Shown here in pieces: positions 29,278-37,181 of a stretch of 52,649 nt of DNA. The translations under genes were made by a program, and so were the position numbers. Positions within the stretch are counted from its first letter, which is position 1; each line of letters begins with the position of its first letter. The stretch covers positions 54,579 to 107,227 of the forward strand of contig NZ_BMXP01000010.1 in NCBI RefSeq assembly GCF_014651815.1, written 5' to 3'. Under the pieces are notes generated by a model. That model worked only from the letters and a program-made list of their open reading frames with translations. It did no database searches and was not told the DNA's origin. Origin of the DNA: Alteromonas halophila (lineage in GTDB: Bacteria; Pseudomonadota; Gammaproteobacteria; Enterobacterales; Alteromonadaceae).

Positions 29278-29572
29278 CCCGCCCCGGCTGTCGGTAGACC
29301 GCTTTATCGATGACGCGGTATATTATGCCTACGGGCAGCAGCACGCTGCTGATGCCCAGGATGCGTCGGCACATCTGCAGGCCATCCGCTCAGAACCGGA
29401 CAGCTCCTCAACAATGCGGCGCGCCACTTTTACACTGGATACGGCCACAGCAGAACGATTAACGATGCTGTCGCAGCAAACGGGTATTTCGCGCTCCCGC
29501 CTGATCCGGATCTGGGCCAGCGAACAAACAATGCGGGATGATGAAAACCTTCTTCGGGCAACTACCGTATAA
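29237..29572 (+). CDS. Ribbon-helix-helix (CopG-like) protein, ParA partner
   Basis: 111 residues from the ATG at 29237, with a GGGGG ribosome site just before it inside the parA end. The N-terminal half is polar and unstructured-looking. The C-terminal part RRATFTLDTATAERLTMLSQ then QTGISRSRLIRIWAS fits a ribbon-helix-helix fold: a short beta strand for the DNA groove followed by two helices. Small RHH proteins often act as centromere-binding ParB substitutes and autorepressors. A longer frame opens at 29120, but that part is the parA sequence out of frame. Confidence 0.72.
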   Translation: MSLLSLRKSTPSVNPPRLSVDRFIDDAVYYAYGQQHAADAQDASAHLQAIRSEPDSSSTMRRATFTLDTATAERLTMLSQQTGISRSRLIRIWASEQTMRDDENLLRATTV

Positions 29573-29653
29573 CTGCAGGGTTGTGCTGAGCCTGCCGCTG
29601 TGGAGAGGATTTCCTTATCAGACGATGGTTGCCAGACAATTGCCTTCGCGTTG

Positions 29654-29682
29654 TTGAAAATCAGAACAGCTCTGATTATTTT
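29654..29682 (+). promoter_or_regulatory. Promoter with internal inverted repeat upstream of diguanylate cyclase
   Basis: TTGAAA (5/6), 17-bp spacer, TATTTT (4/6). The spacer contains AATCAGA-ACAGC-TCTGATT (29659-29677), a perfect 7-bp dyad between -35 and -10, where a repressor would block RNA polymerase. The dyad could also act as a weak terminator of the parA-RHH transcript. Confidence 0.45.
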
Positions 29683-29736
29683 AGCAGCAGTATTTACAGT
29701 TCGCCTTTTCACGTTGGGAAGGTGGGTCGATATGGA

Positions 29737-31893
29737 ATGTCTATGAAAGTGCACACGTTGTATGCGACAGGACTGATCTGGCTTAGCCTGTTCAGTGTTT
29801 GCGCCAGTGCTCAGGACAACCTTAACGCTAAGTCACTTGAGTCTTTAGAAGACGTGTCAGCATTACGGGAGGCCGGTAAGCTCAGTGAAGCCAAGGCGGG
29901 TGTTCTGCTTATTCTTGAGCGTTCACGTATTGATGAAAACTCGCTGGAAATGGCCAGTGCATTTAGTGAACTTGGCTATATCCTCGAGCAGCAAAACGAC
30001 TATATGCAGGCATTTCGCTCGTATAACCGGGCATTGGATATCTACACACAGCAACAGCGCTACGAGAGTATTGCTAAAACCCTGTCAGACATCGGCCAGA
30101 ATTACCGCTACCGGGCAAGTTACAAGCAGGCATTCGATTACCTCAACCGTGCCATGGAACTGTATGAATCACTGGGCAATACTTTGGGTGTCGCCCGTCA
30201 GCAGCTCAATGTCGGCCTGGTATACAAATCACTGGGCCGCTATGAGGACGCGCTGAGTTCGCTGACGCAGGCATTGCGGGTGCTGCGTACCAACGATGAC
30301 ACAGAGTCAGTCAGCCTGTGCTTATCCAATATTGGCGATATTTACCGTGATATGGGGCAACTGAAAAATGCAGAAACCTACCTGACCGACGCGCTGACTA
30401 TCAATAAACAAACCGGATCGGTACAGCAGACAGCAAAAACACACCAGAAGCTGGGCGACCTTTATCTGGAAATGGGACGGTTTGAGCAAGCCAGATTGCA
30501 CCTCAATCAGGCGGTGAAAAAATTCTCTGGTATTGATGCTCCTTTGGATCATGAGCGCGCAAATGTTGCCCTTGCCCAGGTCGAACTTGCAGTAGGCCAG
30601 TATGACGTAGGCTTAACGTTACTTCAGCAGGCGTTGTTGCGTGCCACTGACGGCAATTTTATTACTCTTCAGACTCATATCCATCAGGCCCTTGCCAATG
30701 CGTTTCTGGAGCAGGATGATTATGACACCGCCCTGCAACATGCACAAAAAGGCCTGCTGCAGGCGCGTGAGCGTGAAGAACTGGCCACGCAGGCACAACT
30801 GCTGTCAGTGCTGGTCGATATATACTCGGCACAGGGAAATTATCAGCAGGCGTTCAACAGCCTGTTGAAAAAAAATGATGTACTCGAACAAGTGGTCGAC
30901 CGTGACAACACCCTCATTGTACGCGACATGCAAACAGAAATTGAACTGGACCGACAGGCTCAGTCAATAGAATTGCTTAGGAAAAACCGTGCTATCGCCC
31001 TGGCTGAAGCCAAGCAGCGTAACCTTCGCACCAGTATGGTACTGGGTGGCCTTATCGCCCTGTTGCTTGTAATCTTTTTGCTTTGGAGCCGCTACAAAGA
31101 ACGACAGCTCACCAGGACCCTCAAGCGCGAAGTCCGCAACCGGACACAGGAGCTGGAGGTCAAAAACCTCGAACTGGAAAATGCCTATCGTACGCTCGAA
31201 CAGGCCAGCCTGCGGGATCCTCTTACTGGCCTGTATAACCGGCATCACCTCGAAGCCCAGCTGCCGGGTGAAATTCAGCGCTGCCAGCATGCTCATGCGT
31301 CGGGTGACGCTAAGCAAGGAAACCACGATCTCTTATGCTTTTTGATTGATATTGACCACTTTAAGGACATCAATGATGTGTACGGACATCTGGCCGGCGA
31401 TCGCTTCCTGGTACAGTTTGCCCAGATTATTCGGGATGTGTTCCGCCAGACAGATTTAACTATCCGCTGGGGTGGCGAAGAGTTTCTTGTTATCTGTCGC
31501 TATTCATCCCGTGATTTGCTGGTCGATCTGGCCAGTCGATTCTCAGAATCGGTCAGGCAGCATGTGTTCGAGCTGGGTGGTAAAGTTCGCTGCAATGCTA
31601 CCTGCAGTATTGGCTTCGCGCCAATCCCACTGGATAAATCGAAGCCTTTTGAGCATAACTGGCAAACCATGTTCGCGCTGGTTGACTACTGCCTTTATGC
31701 GGCAAAACAATCGGGCCGGAATGCCTGGGTTGGCGTATCCGATGTGCAAAGCACCATGTCCACTGCCACAGAATCTGGTCCGTTGGCATCGAAATTCGAA
31801 TTAAGTGGTGCGCGAGTCAGCACCTCGTTAAATAATTTGGCCAGTATCGCCTGGCCGGAAAATCCGCAAACAGAAATCCCTCTGGAGTCTTAG
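29737..31893 (+). CDS. TPR-containing membrane diguanylate cyclase
   Basis: About 718 residues. A signal-like N-terminus (SVCASAQDN) leads into a periplasmic array of tetratricopeptide repeats (roughly residues 30-390). One membrane helix (LGGLIALLLVIFLLW), a coiled coil and a C-terminal GGDEF domain follow. The active-site loop reads GGEEF and is preceded by RQTD five residues earlier, an intact RxxD inhibitory site for product feedback. LRDPLTGLYNRHHLE marks the domain start. The protein should make c-di-GMP in the cytoplasm in response to a periplasmic partner. ATG at 29743 is an alternative start. It lies downstream of a c-di-GMP riboswitch, so feedback is likely. Confidence 0.9.
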   Translation: MSMKVHTLYATGLIWLSLFSVCASAQDNLNAKSLESLEDVSALREAGKLSEAKAGVLLILERSRIDENSLEMASAFSELGYILEQQNDYMQAFRSYNRALDIYTQQQRYESIAKTLSDIGQNYRYRASYKQAFDYLNRAMELYESLGNTLGVARQQLNVGLVYKSLGRYEDALSSLTQALRVLRTNDDTESVSLCLSNIGDIYRDMGQLKNAETYLTDALTINKQTGSVQQTAKTHQKLGDLYLEMGRFEQARLHLNQAVKKFSGIDAPLDHERANVALAQVELAVGQYDVGLTLLQQALLRATDGNFITLQTHIHQALANAFLEQDDYDTALQHAQKGLLQAREREELATQAQLLSVLVDIYSAQGNYQQAFNSLLKKNDVLEQVVDRDNTLIVRDMQTEIELDRQAQSIELLRKNRAIALAEAKQRNLRTSMVLGGLIALLLVIFLLWSRYKERQLTRTLKREVRNRTQELEVKNLELENAYRTLEQASLRDPLTGLYNRHHLEAQLPGEIQRCQHAHASGDAKQGNHDLLCFLIDIDHFKDINDVYGHLAGDRFLVQFAQIIRDVFRQTDLTIRWGGEEFLVICRYSSRDLLVDLASRFSESVRQHVFELGGKVRCNATCSIGFAPIPLDKSKPFEHNWQTMFALVDYCLYAAKQSGRNAWVGVSDVQSTMSTATESGPLASKFELSGARVSTSLNNLASIAWPENPQTEIPLES

Positions 31894-31894
31894 C

Positions 31895-32251
31895 ATGTTT
31901 AAAAATCACTGCTGCTGTGGCGCAATTACGCTGGAAGTGAATGCCGATATCGACGCCAGCAATGTGTCGCCCCATGCCCTGGCTGAAGGTCATGACAGCG
32001 AATTCAGGATGCAGGTGCCGGCAGAAGATGTTGTCGTTGATGCCGAACCCTGTGCACTGGGCTGCCTGGAAATATTTCCGGGCCACCGCCAGTATTTTTG
32101 TAATATATGTGCCAGCACCCTGTACACCCGAATTGACGAGGGACAGCTTTCCCTGAGTGTTCAGTTCTCTGGTCACGATGTCATGTCAAAGCACCATGTC
32201 GCTCAGTGCCGCGTCACCGAGAGCGGCATATCAACACGCCCCGCTACCTAA
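31895..32251 (+). CDS. Small GFA-like (CENP-V fold) zinc protein, degenerate
   Basis: 118 residues, beginning one base after the diguanylate cyclase stop with GGAG as ribosome site, so very likely cotranscribed. It has the first and last Cys clusters of the glutathione-dependent formaldehyde-activating (GFA) fold, HCCCGAITLEV at the N-terminus and FCNICASTLYTR near residue 70. The central CxCxxC cluster that completes the catalytic zinc site is absent. One zinc site may remain. A structural or redox role is more likely than enzymatic activity, which is inference. Confidence 0.62.
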   Translation: MFKNHCCCGAITLEVNADIDASNVSPHALAEGHDSEFRMQVPAEDVVVDAEPCALGCLEIFPGHRQYFCNICASTLYTRIDEGQLSLSVQFSGHDVMSKHHVAQCRVTESGISTRPAT

Positions 32252-32261
32252 GCAGACAGCA

Positions 32262-32285
32262 ACGGGCGGTGTTAACACTGCCCGT
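32262..32285. repeat. 24-bp near-perfect palindrome between convergent genes
   Basis: Arms ACGGGC and GCCCGT enclose GTGTTAACAC, with one G-T pair in between. No T run follows on either strand. It may serve as a transcript end structure or a protein site. Confidence 0.45.
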
Positions 32286-32346
32286 CAGTACTGCTAAAGC
32301 CTGACTTTCTCAGCGCATTAACACTCATAGCACTGAGCGCACTTTC

Positions 32347-33708
32347 CTAGACGCCTGTTTTAATATCTTCCAGATGATATTTTTCAATTAACGAATACAG
32401 GGTTGGACGCGTTACACCAAGCAATTCAGCCGTCTTTGACATATTCTTCTGTGCACTGCGGTAGGCTTTGCGAATCGCTTTACTTTCAGCCAGTTCGCGG
32501 GCTTCACGCAGATTCAGGATTTCGGGCTCTTCGCCGCCATCTGCGGCTATCAGGCCTAGATCGTCGGCCTGCACAACTGTACCTTCGGCCATGATGACCG
32601 CCGCTTTCAGTTTGTTTTGCAGCTCACGGATATTGCCTGGCCAGGAGTGCGCGAGCATGGCCTTAACCGCACTTTCTGAAAACGATTTTGCTTTCGCATT
32701 GAATTCATCACGGTATTGATTGAGAAAGGTTTTCGCTAAAAGAATAATATCCTGATCACGCTCACGCAGCGGCGGGATCAGGATCGGAATTTCCCCAATC
32801 CGGTAATATAAGTCTTCACGAAAGGTTTCTTTACCGACCATTTCCTGAAGGTTACGGTGAGTGGCACAAATCACCCGGATATCGACCGGAATTTCATTGC
32901 GACCACCAACGCGCTCTATTACCCGCTCCTGCAAAAAACGCAGCATTTTAGCCTGCAGGCCAATCGGCATATCGCCTATTTCATCCAGAAACAGGGTCCC
33001 GCCCTGTGCAGTTTCAATCTTACCCACGGTGGTTTTATTAGCGCCGGTGAACGCGCCTTTTTCATAACCGAACAATTCGCTTTCAAGCAAAGCTTCAGGT
33101 ATAGAAGCACAGTTAATAGCCACAAACGGCGCATCTTTTCGTGGACTGTGTTCATGAATACTACGGGCAAATACTTCTTTACCCGTGCCGCTCTCACCCA
33201 GCAACAATGTACTGATATCGGTGCCAGCAATTTTTTCTGCTTTTCGAACCACTGTCTGAATCGCGTCACTGTTGCCGACAATACGCGACATCCCAGAGCG
33301 GCGCTTAGCCAGAATACGGTTTTCATGCTCAAGGTTAAACAGGTTCATCGCACGGTTGACCAGCAATTTCATGGTGTCGGAATCAACGGGCTTCTGGTAA
33401 AAATCGTAAGCGCCCATGTCAATTGCTTTTAACGCGTGCTCCTTATCATTATTGCCGGTAACCACAATCACTTTCGTATTTGGCGCCAGTGCCAGAATTT
33501 CTTCCAGGGCAGCCAGTCCTTCGGATGCGTTAGCGGGGTCTGGCGGTAAACCAAGATCCAATGTAACCACACTTGGCTCGTGACGACGCAGCTGGGCAAT
33601 TGCCGATGGCCGGTCATCCGCAAACACCAGATTAAAATCTGTCAGACTCCACTTCAGTTGTTTTTGGATCCCCAAGTCATCATCAACGATGAGCACTGTA
33701 TCTGTCAT
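32347..33708 (-). CDS. prsR: PEP-CTERM-associated sigma-54 response regulator PrsR
   Basis: 453-residue NtrC-type activator. The receiver domain has the acidic pocket VDDD and phospho-acceptor Asp51 (VVTLDLGLPP). The central AAA+ domain has Walker A GESGTGKE, the GAFTGA loop that contacts sigma-54 and Walker B LFLDEIGDM. The C-terminal FIS-type helix-turn-helix includes SKTAELLGVTRPTLYSLIEK. The pattern and pairing with PrsK fit the PrsR family, which switches on exopolysaccharide and PEP-CTERM genes in other bacteria. AAGGAA precedes the ATG; 52 bp follow prsK. No exopolysaccharide genes are in the window, so its targets lie elsewhere, possibly including the gene at 5532. Confidence 0.9.
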   Translation of the reverse strand: MTDTVLIVDDDLGIQKQLKWSLTDFNLVFADDRPSAIAQLRRHEPSVVTLDLGLPPDPANASEGLAALEEILALAPNTKVIVVTGNNDKEHALKAIDMGAYDFYQKPVDSDTMKLLVNRAMNLFNLEHENRILAKRRSGMSRIVGNSDAIQTVVRKAEKIAGTDISTLLLGESGTGKEVFARSIHEHSPRKDAPFVAINCASIPEALLESELFGYEKGAFTGANKTTVGKIETAQGGTLFLDEIGDMPIGLQAKMLRFLQERVIERVGGRNEIPVDIRVICATHRNLQEMVGKETFREDLYYRIGEIPILIPPLRERDQDIILLAKTFLNQYRDEFNAKAKSFSESAVKAMLAHSWPGNIRELQNKLKAAVIMAEGTVVQADDLGLIAADGGEEPEILNLREARELAESKAIRKAYRSAQKNMSKTAELLGVTRPTLYSLIEKYHLEDIKTGV

Positions 33709-33760
33709 TCTTATCGTTCCTTACCACGTTAATGCACGTGCTCCCTCTGTATTTGGTGAA

Positions 33761-35791
33761 TTAATCCAAAGGAAACACAAGTGTAAAGCAGCTGCCTTCT
33801 CCTGGCTGGCTTTGCACAGTGAGTTTACCACCAATTGACGTCATATAGTTTTTCGCATCATACGCCCCTATGCCCATACCCGCATTGCCTTTCGTTGTAT
33901 CAAACGGCTTAAATAAGCGGTGCTCGATGAAATCAGCATCCATGCCACTGCCGCTATCCTCAATCAGCAGCAACTGGCGTGAACTGGCATGGTCGCGCAT
34001 CAGTACCACTTCTATAGTGCCATCATCCGGCGTCGCCTGTTGTGCATTATTCAGTAAGTGAAAAAGCACATTGGACAATTTTTCGGGATCGGCGACTACC
34101 TTGCTCTCCTCAACGCAATGCAGGACCGGTACTGGCTTTAACTGCTGGCAGCGATCGGTTATCACCTTTTCCACCAGGCCTGAAAGCAGATACGCTGCGT
34201 CTTTACCGCCGTCGTCAATGTTTTTTTCGTTAAGCTGCTGCAGCATTTTGTCCATGCGGGCTTTGGTATGGGTCAGCGTTTCAAATGTGTCATCAATGAA
34301 TTCAGGGTTGTTTTTGTGTTGCTCAGCATTCGCCAGAATAAGATCGATTTGCGCCAGCACATTCTTTAAGTCGTGCAACACAAAGGCGGACATGCGGCTA
34401 AACGCTGCAAACTGGGCATTCTCAGCCACGGCTTTCGCCGCTTCATGGTGGAATATAAATGTGCCGACCTGTTCGGTGACGGCATTGAGATAGTCCCTCA
34501 CCTCCCAGTCCAACTTAACACGCTCAGATCCAACCGGATTCAGCAGGGCCATGCCCCACACCTTCTCATTCTGAAACAGCGGCAGCACAAGCTGAAACTC
34601 ACACTCATCCAGTATGGATCTGTCCAATGCCAGCCCCTCATACTGAAATGGCGACACTTTGTACTCGTCAATATCTATCAGCCAACCGGTCCTGGCGCAA
34701 TACGGCAACAACTGTTCGAGGATCAGAACCTGATTATCAGACAATGTGGTCGACTGAATACGTGACACCATCTCAAAGTCATCGTTGACAACTTTGACTA
34801 ACTGACCCGCGTCATAATTAACTGCGCCAAGGATCCCTTCAAGCGCATTGCGGTAAACCTGCGAGGTTTCGTTACTGGTAGAAGAGAGGGCTTTGGTCAG
34901 CTTAACCCATTCCACCCTGTAGTCGTACTGGTTTGCGAAAAAGTGCTTGGTAATAAATACCTTGCTACGCGTACGAAAAGAATTGGAAAGGAACAGCGTG
35001 CCGAGCAGGGCCAGCGATAGCACGATAAGAACAATTTGTACGGTGGCCCCCCAGCTGCCGCCCACCAGATTGATGATATAGCCGACCAGCGCCATGATGA
35101 ACAGATAACTACCAGCAACCAGCAACAATGAGCTGTGTAAAACTACGTCGCGGGAAATAAAGATATCCACGCCCCAGTTTTTAATTCGCCGGATAGCCAC
35201 CACCAATAGCGGTACCAGCAACAGGTAAATATAGCCTCGCGCCTCGATGTAAACCGGCTCAATCTGATTCACCATGGCCGCATTCGCATAGGTAACGAAT
35301 TCAAACAGATGAATAGCCCCAAGATACTGCACCAGCGGCTTGTACGCCCACTTATTATCACCGGACTGTCTGTACATTACCTCCAGCAACACCAGCGCTT
35401 CCAGCGCCAGAACCGTATGACCCAGAAAACGGAGCGTGGGCGACACGGCGATAAACTGAGGGATTAGCAACGCTGCCAGACAGGGCAGCACTACAAACAG
35501 CGTTGCCGGTCGCTTTAACACCTGCCATATATCAGTGAAGTCGTCCTGCAGACAACTGGCAATAAACAATAACCAGACCAGTTGCTTCGCGGCATCAGCG
35601 AGCAGCAGGCGGGACACGCTCAATGAGCCAAACAGACTGGTAATCAGGCTTAGTGACCACACCAGCGTGGCCAGACTGGCCAGAATCAAAAGATGTTTAG
35701 CCAGTCCTGCTTTACGATCAGTAAGCAGCAGCAGTAGCAGGGTAAGGTAGGCCAGACCGTTCAGGCCATAGCCTATATCTGCAATGATCAC
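33761..35791 (-). CDS. prsK: PEP-CTERM-associated membrane histidine kinase PrsK
   Basis: 676 residues. The N-terminal third is a multi-helix membrane domain (about eight helices to residue 270). A GAF-like region (about 290-440) follows, then the dimerisation box FVLHDLKNVLAQ (phospho-acceptor His near residue 465). The HATPase domain has the N box LFHLLNNAQQAT, G1 DSGSGM and G2 GMGIGAY. This arrangement is the PrsK family. The start is GTG with GGGAGATAGGGAA in front. It sits 29 bp after the ketoacyl synthase gene and 52 bp before prsR, all on the same strand, so one operon is likely. The signal sensed is unknown. Confidence 0.9.
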   Translation of the reverse strand: MIIADIGYGLNGLAYLTLLLLLLTDRKAGLAKHLLILASLATLVWSLSLITSLFGSLSVSRLLLADAAKQLVWLLFIASCLQDDFTDIWQVLKRPATLFVVLPCLAALLIPQFIAVSPTLRFLGHTVLALEALVLLEVMYRQSGDNKWAYKPLVQYLGAIHLFEFVTYANAAMVNQIEPVYIEARGYIYLLLVPLLVVAIRRIKNWGVDIFISRDVVLHSSLLLVAGSYLFIMALVGYIINLVGGSWGATVQIVLIVLSLALLGTLFLSNSFRTRSKVFITKHFFANQYDYRVEWVKLTKALSSTSNETSQVYRNALEGILGAVNYDAGQLVKVVNDDFEMVSRIQSTTLSDNQVLILEQLLPYCARTGWLIDIDEYKVSPFQYEGLALDRSILDECEFQLVLPLFQNEKVWGMALLNPVGSERVKLDWEVRDYLNAVTEQVGTFIFHHEAAKAVAENAQFAAFSRMSAFVLHDLKNVLAQIDLILANAEQHKNNPEFIDDTFETLTHTKARMDKMLQQLNEKNIDDGGKDAAYLLSGLVEKVITDRCQQLKPVPVLHCVEESKVVADPEKLSNVLFHLLNNAQQATPDDGTIEVVLMRDHASSRQLLLIEDSGSGMDADFIEHRLFKPFDTTKGNAGMGIGAYDAKNYMTSIGGKLTVQSQPGEGSCFTLVFPLD

Positions 35792-35820
35792 TTCCCTATC
35801 TCCCTACGTCTGCAGCACGA

Positions 35821-36945
35821 CTAGCGTTTCTGTAATACCAGTGAACCGATGGAATACCCCGCCCCGAATGAGCATAAAACCGCCGTATCACCGGCACTGA
35901 GATCTTCATGGTACTTGCCAAATGCGATGACTGAACCGGCGGACGCCGTATTCGCGTATTCATCCAGCACTACCGGCGCCTCTTCCTGACTGGCATCACG
36001 GCCCAATAACCGCTTACAAATCAGGGTGTTCATATTGATATTTGCCTGATGCAGCCACCAGCGCTTCACATTCTCAGCGGTGAGATTGTGGCGCGCTAGA
36101 TGCGCCTCAAGATGGGCGGCCGCCATCGGGCAAACCTCTTTAAACACCCGTCTACCTGCCTGATGGAACAGCTTGTCGGGCCCGTAAGGGTCGACATCTT
36201 CTGCACGGGTCATGTAGCCGAAATTGGAGCGAATATTATTGGAGTATTTCGTCAGCGCTTTAGTACTCAGAACATTATACATGTGTGGCGCATCCGCCGT
36301 TTCTTCGCGTTCCAATACTGTCGCGGTCGCCACATCGCCAAAGATAAAGTGGCTGTCCCTGTCGGTATAATTGATTTGCGGTGAAACCAGTTCAGGGTTG
36401 ATAACCAGCACGCAGGACGCCGTGTCAGCAGACAACATCTCAAAAGCGCGGTGCATACCAAAGGTTGCCGCTGAGCAGGCCACCAGCATATCGAAGCCAA
36501 AACCTTCAATACCCAGCGCTTCCTGCACCTCGATAGCTATGGCAGGATACGCGCGCTGTGTGTATGCGCAGGAGACGATGACGGCATCGACATCACTGGC
36601 CTGCTTGTTTGCTTTCTTCAGCGCGATTTTTGCTGCGGCAATCGCTATTTCAGCCTGATGTGACAGTTCATCATCGTTGCGCGGGGTAATTTTTGGGCGC
36701 ATGCGACTTACATCCAGCGCGCCTTCTTTCTGGTAGATGTAGCGGCTTTTTATGCCTGATGCTTTCTCGATGAACTCAGCGCTGGAATAAGGCATGGCTT
36801 CAGTCTCGCCGGCCTCAATTTGCTTTTCATGCTCAGCGTTAAACGCATCTACATAGCGATTGTAACTATCCACCAATTCCTGATTCGTAATTGTATGTTC
36901 CGGAGTCCACACCCCGACACCACTAATAACAATTTGTTGCGACAT
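35821..36945 (-). CDS. 3-oxoacyl-ACP synthase III family protein (FabH-like, long form)
   Basis: 374-residue thiolase-fold condensing enzyme. The catalytic triad is visible: Cys in LVACSAATFG, His in WWLHQANINMN and Asn in DEYANTASAGS. It is longer than classical FabH (about 317), with extra sequence near residues 30-95. It resembles the long KAS III proteins of pseudomonads and alteromonads that use medium-chain acyl-CoA with malonyl-ACP, a resemblance judged from memory. It is the first gene of the row leading into prsK-prsR. Confidence 0.85.
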   Translation of the reverse strand: MSQQIVISGVGVWTPEHTITNQELVDSYNRYVDAFNAEHEKQIEAGETEAMPYSSAEFIEKASGIKSRYIYQKEGALDVSRMRPKITPRNDDELSHQAEIAIAAAKIALKKANKQASDVDAVIVSCAYTQRAYPAIAIEVQEALGIEGFGFDMLVACSAATFGMHRAFEMLSADTASCVLVINPELVSPQINYTDRDSHFIFGDVATATVLEREETADAPHMYNVLSTKALTKYSNNIRSNFGYMTRAEDVDPYGPDKLFHQAGRRVFKEVCPMAAAHLEAHLARHNLTAENVKRWWLHQANINMNTLICKRLLGRDASQEEAPVVLDEYANTASAGSVIAFGKYHEDLSAGDTAVLCSFGAGYSIGSLVLQKR

Positions 36946-36976
36946 TTGGATTCTCTTAATTCTGTCATTTAAACCA

Positions 36977-37006
36977 GTCCTGGTGACAGCACTGCATGAC
37001 CAGGAC
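36977..37006. repeat. 8-bp inverted repeat upstream of the KAS III gene
   Basis: GTCCTGGT and ACCAGGAC separated by 14 bp, 30 bp upstream of the ATG on the minus strand. It would fall in the leader or promoter, so an operator or a leader hairpin is possible. No T run. Confidence 0.4.
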
Positions 37007-37127
37007 GAGGCTTGCCCCCTTTCACTGCTTACCGGCTACCAAAGGTCGGTGTTCATTGTAGCAAGTGCGTGGGTGGCAAATGTCTATGGGTCTAGCTTAT
37101 CGCGTTGGTTGTTAAATGTCATGAAAC

Positions 37128-37157
37128 AAAAACGGCGTCTTAAAAGACGCCGTTTTT
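37128..37157. terminator. Strong bidirectional-type terminator after the lipoprotein gene
   Basis: Perfect 14-bp arms AAAAACGGCGTCTT / AAGACGCCGTTTTT around two A residues. It lies 25 bp after the lipoprotein stop (minus) and upstream of the KAS III promoter zone. Confidence 0.9.
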
Positions 37158-37181
37158 CTGTATGTCTGCCTGGTTAGTTAA

